Below are positions 59,906 to 64,000 of a stretch of DNA of 64,000 bases, piece by piece. The notes under the pieces were generated by a model. That model saw nothing but the letters and a program-made list of their open reading frames with translations, had not been told where the DNA came from and searched no databases. The translations under genes were made by a program, and so were the position numbers. The stretch's first letter is position 1. Every line of letters starts with the position of its first letter. The DNA is from Candidatus Thiosymbion ectosymbiont of Catanema sp. Cochon2018 (lineage in GTDB: Bacteria; Pseudomonadota; Gammaproteobacteria; Chromatiales; Chromatiaceae), in contig WYCW01000001.1 in the NCBI GenBank assembly GCA_011392765.1, positions 1,110,888 to 1,174,887 on the forward strand. The letters are read 5' to 3'.

Positions 59906-61324
59906 ATGATCAAACGCGATGGCAGCAGACCCTGCCTCTTCGTCCTCGATACCAACGTGCTGATGCACGATCCCACGTCCATATTCCGTTTCCACGAGCA
60001 CGACATCTATCTGCCCATGGCGGTGCTCGAGGAGCTCGACAAGGGCAAAAAAGGGATGTCGGAAGTGGCGCGGAACGTGCGTCAAGTCAGCCGTTTTCTC
60101 GATGGGCTCATGAGCGGTGCCGACCAACAGGAAATCGACGCCGGACTGCCCATCGTGCCCTTTACCGAGAACGGCGGCTCCCAGATGATCGAGGCTGACG
60201 GGCGCCTGTTCTTCCAGACGGCACCCCTGGACCTCGACCTTCCGGAGTCGCTGCCGGGCAGCAACCCCGACAACCACATCCTAGGCACCGCCCAAGCCCT
60301 GCAGAAGATCCACCAGGACCGCACCGTTATCATCGTTTCTAAGGACATCAACCTGAGAATCAAGGCGGCGGTCCTGGGGATTCCGGCGGAAGACTACTCC
60401 AACGACCAGGTCCTGGACGACGTCTCGCTGCTCTACACGGGTCAGGCGGAGCTGCCGGATGACTTCCGGACCCGCCACGACAAAGCCGTGGAGTCCTGGC
60501 AGGAAACGGGCCGCACCTTCTACAGGATCAGGGGGCCGGATGTCGCCGACTGGTATCCGAGTCAATGCCTTTCTCTCGCAGGGGATGACAGCTTCGAGGC
60601 CATGGTTCGGGAGAAACCTTCTTCCACCGAAGCGATCATTGAGCTGGCTGCGGATTTCCGCTCGCCCCGACACCATGTATGGGGCATCACCGCGCGCAAC
60701 CGGGAGCAGAATTTCGCGCTCAACATGCTCATGGACCCGGAGCTGGATTTCGTCACCCTGCTCGGGGCCGCCGGCACCGGCAAGACCCTGCTGGCCCTGG
60801 CCGCCGGCCTATCCCAGGTGCTGGACCGTAACCTCTACCGGGAGATCATCATGACCCGGGTAACGGTACCGGTCGGCGAGGACATCGGCTTCCTGCCCGG
60901 AACCGAGGAGGAAAAAATGACCCCCTGGATGGGGGCCCTCATGGACAACCTGGAGGTCCTCACCCAACCTGAAGGCGGACAGTGGGGCCGGGCGGCAACC
61001 AACGATCTGTTACGTAATCGGATTCGTATCTCCTCCCTCAACTTCATGCGGGGACGTACCTTCCTGCGCAAGTACATCATCCTGGACGAGGCCCAGAACC
61101 TCACGGCCAAGCAGATGAAGACACTCATCACCCGCGCCGGGTCCGACACCAAGATCGTCTGCCTGGGCAACATCTCCCAGATCGATACCCCCTACCTCAC
61201 GGAGACCACCTCCGGACTCACCTACGTGGTGGACCGCTTCAAGGACTGGGTACACGGCGGACACATCACCCTGATCCGAGGCGAACGTTCGCGCTTGGCG
61301 GATTTCACATCCGAGCGTCTGTAG
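59906..61324 (+). CDS. phoH: PIN-PhoH ATPase (PhoH2/YlaK type)
   Basis: 472 residues. An N-terminal PIN nuclease-like domain (FVLDTNVLMHDPTSIFRF, Asp15; GKKGMSEVARNVRQVSRFLD; IIVSKDINLRIKAAVLG) is fused to a PhoH ATPase with Walker A LLGAAGTGKTLLA (about 285-297), FLPGTEEEKMTPWMGALMDN and Walker B YIILDEAQNLT. PhoH2-type proteins unwind and cut RNA. Its stop is 28 bp from the convergent ihfB stop. Confidence 0.92.
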   Translation: MIKRDGSRPCLFVLDTNVLMHDPTSIFRFHEHDIYLPMAVLEELDKGKKGMSEVARNVRQVSRFLDGLMSGADQQEIDAGLPIVPFTENGGSQMIEADGRLFFQTAPLDLDLPESLPGSNPDNHILGTAQALQKIHQDRTVIIVSKDINLRIKAAVLGIPAEDYSNDQVLDDVSLLYTGQAELPDDFRTRHDKAVESWQETGRTFYRIRGPDVADWYPSQCLSLAGDDSFEAMVREKPSSTEAIIELAADFRSPRHHVWGITARNREQNFALNMLMDPELDFVTLLGAAGTGKTLLALAAGLSQVLDRNLYREIIMTRVTVPVGEDIGFLPGTEEEKMTPWMGALMDNLEVLTQPEGGQWGRAATNDLLRNRIRISSLNFMRGRTFLRKYIILDEAQNLTAKQMKTLITRAGSDTKIVCLGNISQIDTPYLTETTSGLTYVVDRFKDWVHGGHITLIRGERSRLADFTSERL

Positions 61325-61352
61325 CCCACATCGACCGGGACAACCCAACGGA

Positions 61353-61706
61353 TCAGGTAGCGTCGTCGGTGTCCGTCTCGGACGCTTGTCGGTTGGATGC
61401 CGCCTGGGCCTGCTCCGCCTGGAAGACGAGATTGACGCGGTCGCGGAGCTCCTTTCCGGGCTTGAAGTGGGGGACATGCTTTCCCGCCAAGGCGACGGAA
61501 CCGCCCGTTTTGGGATTGCGTCCGATGCGCGGCGGGCGGTAGTGGAGAGAGAAGCTGCCGAAACCGCGGATCTCGATGCGCCCACCCGCAGCGAGGGTAT
61601 CGCTCATTTGCTCCAGGAGACACCGAACCGCCAGCTCCACGTCTTTGTAGATCAACTGGTGCTCTTGTTCATCTGCGAGCAGCTCAATCAGCTCCGATTT
61701 TGTCAT
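61353..61706 (-). CDS. ihfB: Integration host factor subunit beta
   Basis: DNA-bending protein of the HU/IHF family. 117 residues, slightly longer than the usual 94-105 because of an Ala/Gln/Asp-rich tail. [54 protein letters not shown] and GKELRDRVN identify the beta subunit. Position downstream of rpsA is conserved. Confidence 0.95.
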   Translation of the reverse strand: MTKSELIELLADEQEHQLIYKDVELAVRCLLEQMSDTLAAGGRIEIRGFGSFSLHYRPPRIGRNPKTGGSVALAGKHVPHFKPGKELRDRVNLVFQAEQAQAASNRQASETDTDDAT

Positions 61707-61795
61707 TACTCTCGCTTCCGCAGCCAGGGTTCACCACCCGCCACTCGTGGGCCACCGGTTCGGGCAGGACGGCAATCCCCAGTGGGAGATACGGG

Positions 61796-63475
61796 TTAGT
61801 CCTTCTGATCCTCTCCCATCTGTTGCTTGAGGATATCGCCCAAGGTAGCGGTACCGACCTGTGCATCACGGGCATAACCCTTGATGGCAGCGTTCTCCTC
61901 ATCCAGGTCCTTGGCCTTGATGGACAACGAGAGGGTGCGATTCTTGCGCTCGACGCCGAGAAACTTGGCCTCGATTTCATCCCCGACCTTGAGCACCGCG
62001 CGGGCATCCTCGACTCGGTCACGGGAGATTTCAGAGGCGCGCACATGACCCTCGACGCCATCGGCCAGCACCACGGTCGCGCCCTTGGCGTCCACCTCGG
62101 TAACGGTTCCGGTGACGATGCTGCCCTTCTCGTGGACAGCAACGAAGGAGGAAAAGGGATCCTTATCCAGCTGCTTTACCCCCAGAGAGATCCGTTCGCG
62201 TTCGGAATCGACCGAGAGCACCACGGTCTCGAGCTCATCGCCTTTCTGGTAACGGCGCAAGGCCTGCTCGCCGGGCTCGTCCCAGGAGATATCCGACAGA
62301 TGCACCAGACCATCGATACCCCCCTCGAGACCGATGAAGACACCGAAGTCCGTGATGGACTTGATCTTGCCGCTGATGTGGTCACCCTTCTTGAAGTTGG
62401 CGGCGAACTCATCCCAGGGATTGATCTGACATTGCTTGATGCCGAGGGAAATGCGGCGGCGCTCCTCGTCGATGTCGAGTACCATCACCTCCACTTCGTC
62501 CCCCAGGGTAACGACCTTGGTGGGGTGGATGTTCTTATTGGTCCAATCCATCTCGGAGACATGGACCAGACCCTCGACGCCCTCCTCGATCTCTACGAAG
62601 CAGCCGTAATCGGCGATATTGGTGACCTTGCCGAATACCCGGGTCCCCTCGGGGTAACGCCGGGAGATGTTGATCCAGGGATCCTCACCCATCTGTTTGA
62701 GACCGAGGGAGACCCGCTGGCGCTCGCGGTCGAACTTGAGCACCTTGACCGCGATTTCGTCGCCGATCTCGACCACCTCGGAGGGGTGTTTGACCCGCCG
62801 CCAGGCCATGTCCGTGATATGCAGCAGACCGTCGATGCCGCCCAGATCGAGAAAGGCGCCGTAGTCCGTCAGGTTCTTCACCACGCCCTTGATCTCCATG
62901 CCCTCTTCCAGCTTCTCGAGCAGGGCCTCACGCTCGGCGCTGTACTCCTCTTCCACCACGGCACGCCGGGACACCACCACATTGTTGCGCTTGCGGTCCA
63001 GCTTGATGACCTTGAACTCCAGCTCCTTACCTTCCAGATAACCGGTATCGCGCACCGGACGCACGTCTACGAGGGAGCCGGGAAGAAAGGCGCGAATACT
63101 GCCGAGATCGACCGTAAAGCCACCCTTGACCTTGCCATTGATGATACCCTTGACGGTATCCGCCGCCTCGAAGGCACGTTCCAGAAACTCCCAGGCCGCA
63201 TGGCGCTTCGCCTTGTCCCGTGACAGGCGGGTAGCGCCGGAGCCGTCCTCGACCGCATCGAGGGCAACCTGCACTTCGTCGCCCACCGCAACCTCCAGAC
63301 CCCCTTCGACATCGGAGAATTGGTTCCTGGGGATAACCCCTTCCGACTTCAGACCGGCGTTTACGACCACGGTCTCGGGGGTGATGGCCACCACCGTGCC
63401 GGTAACGATGGTACCGGGCTGCAATTGGGTATTGGAGAGACTCTCTTCTAGGAGTTCGGCAAAGCTTTCGGTCAT
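61796..63475 (-). CDS. rpsA: 30S ribosomal protein S1
   Basis: 559 residues from ATG 63475 ([20 protein letters not shown]); an upstream GTG extension is not supported. Six S1 RNA-binding domains, the last four being standard ([80 protein letters not shown]). Essential for mRNA recruitment. Between cmk and ihfB, the classical gammaproteobacterial operon. Confidence 0.97.
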   Translation of the reverse strand: MTESFAELLEESLSNTQLQPGTIVTGTVVAITPETVVVNAGLKSEGVIPRNQFSDVEGGLEVAVGDEVQVALDAVEDGSGATRLSRDKAKRHAAWEFLERAFEAADTVKGIINGKVKGGFTVDLGSIRAFLPGSLVDVRPVRDTGYLEGKELEFKVIKLDRKRNNVVVSRRAVVEEEYSAEREALLEKLEEGMEIKGVVKNLTDYGAFLDLGGIDGLLHITDMAWRRVKHPSEVVEIGDEIAVKVLKFDRERQRVSLGLKQMGEDPWINISRRYPEGTRVFGKVTNIADYGCFVEIEEGVEGLVHVSEMDWTNKNIHPTKVVTLGDEVEVMVLDIDEERRRISLGIKQCQINPWDEFAANFKKGDHISGKIKSITDFGVFIGLEGGIDGLVHLSDISWDEPGEQALRRYQKGDELETVVLSVDSERERISLGVKQLDKDPFSSFVAVHEKGSIVTGTVTEVDAKGATVVLADGVEGHVRASEISRDRVEDARAVLKVGDEIEAKFLGVERKNRTLSLSIKAKDLDEENAAIKGYARDAQVGTATLGDILKQQMGEDQKD

Positions 63476-63626
63476 GGGTTTAAGGTATCCTGACGCAGGC
63501 GCCGTCTTGTCCCTTTCGGGGCAAGGGTTTGGGTTGAACTTAACAGTCCGCCGCCAAGCGGCGGACCGGTTGTGGGATCGGGCGGGCAGCTGCGTCGGCA
63601 CGGCCACCCGAAGCTGATTCTACTTT

Positions 63627-63731
63627 TTCTACTTTGTCATATTACAGGTAACCTATTGATTTTTGAATCTGCGGAAACAACGGAATCTAAAAAAATCAAC
63701 AAGGCAGGCTGAATGCGACGTGCTCGGAAAT
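63627..63731. repeat. Diverged relative of the 105-bp MITE, copy 2
   Basis: TTCTACTTTGTCATATT at 63627 and a middle part (GGTAACCTATTGAT, AATCTGCGGAAACAACGG, AAAAATCAACAAGGC) parallel the MITE at 44049-44153 base for base; the right terminal repeat has decayed. Inserted between cmk and rpsA, so rpsA transcription must cross or start near it. Confidence 0.55.
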
Positions 63732-63742
63732 CGCGATTTTCT

Positions 63743-64000
63743 CTAAACGGCCGCATCCGGGAACATACGCTTCACGGCCACCAAGACTCGGGCGAACACC
63801 TCCGTGATCGTCATGGAGGTGGTGTTTACCACCAGCGCCCCGGAAGGCGGCTTCAACGGGGCCGCGGAACGGTTGCGGTCGCGTTCGTCGCGTTCCCGAA
63901 TCTCCCCCACAAGTCGGGAGAGATTAACATTCAACCCCTTTTGTTTCAACTGCTTATAACGGCGTTCGGCACGTTCTTCGGTGCTCGCCTGCAGAAAGAT
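63743..64000 (-). CDS. cmk: Cytidylate kinase, C-terminal part (runs off the window)
   Basis: The frame is open to the window end and encodes the last 85 residues of CMP kinase: [60 protein letters not shown]. It phosphorylates CMP/dCMP. Upstream of rpsA on the same strand, as in most gammaproteobacteria. N terminus is outside the window. Confidence 0.92.
   Translation of the reverse strand: MFLQASTEERAERRYKQLKQKGLNVNLSRLVGEIRERDERDRNRSAAPLKPPSGALVVNTTSMTITEVFARVLVAVKRMFPDAAV

Noticed and set aside
61700-63223. 507-codon open frame on the plus strand
   Set aside because: Antisense to rpsA; composition is an artefact of the repeated S1 domains.
63476-63607. N-terminal extension of rpsA from GTG
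   Set aside because: S1 begins [12 protein letters not shown]; the upstream codons are leader sequence.

Overview
The window looks like chromosome of a gammaproteobacterium with moderately high GC. The evidence is gene order rather than a marker tree: hflK-hflC-DUF2065-hisZ-purA, dapA-bamC with divergent gcvR-bcp, and cmk-rpsA-ihfB are classical gammaproteobacterial neighbourhoods. The dense load of small repeats, toxin-antitoxin pairs and IS relics would suit a sulfur-oxidising or symbiotic lineage (for example Chromatiales-like), but the sequence does not prove that.

Layout. 1-6 kb: endonuclease V, a small unknown gene, an IS110 element (close in sequence to IS621) and a FixL/FixJ-like two-component pair. 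5.9-7.1 kb: repeat-only DNA, including two tandem non-autonomous copies of a mobile element. 7-30 kb: an accessory island with hipBA, a divergent pair of very large protease-like genes (CHAT-STAND-WD40 facing caspase-alpha/beta-hydrolase), four further toxin-antitoxin loci (intact or broken), RAYT transposase graveyards, IS5, ISAs1 and IS1 material, an AT-rich exported gene pair, an autonomous-looking 1.8 kb element encoding a 540-residue protein I cannot classify, and an operon of a membrane-anchored TIR protein with two exported proteins. 30-40 kb: hisD, a group II intron RT remnant abutting an ABC substrate-binding lipoprotein, a DUF2235 hydrolase with a lectin-like tail, cysM, and an Hsp70/DUF2760 operon. 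39.6-40.7 kb: another copy of the mobile element, broken by an IS1. 40.8-46.7 kb: purA, hisZ, DUF2065, hflC, hflK. 47-54.6 kb: a Kunitz-domain lipoprotein, then a GH13 sugar phosphorylase, two GT4 glycosyltransferases and a HAD hydrolase arranged as two divergent operons with HicAB and a decayed VapBC-like locus between them. 55-64 kb: H-NS-like protein, bamC, dapA, gcvR, bcp, phoH, ihfB, rpsA and the end of cmk.

How parts may work together. The two big divergent genes at 9.1-17.1 kb each pair a cysteine-protease fold with a second module (STAND NTPase sensor plus membrane segment plus WD40 in one; lipase-like hydrolase in the other) and share one promoter region, the arrangement expected of a sensor/effector conflict or cell-suicide system. 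The TIR operon at 24.8-27.7 kb is a second candidate conflict locus. The strongest mobile-element result is a family of copies without terminal inverted repeats, flanked by YTAG (full copy 22742-24532; short copies 6191-6615, 6620-6861, 39618-40721). No rRNA, tRNA or CRISPR array was seen.
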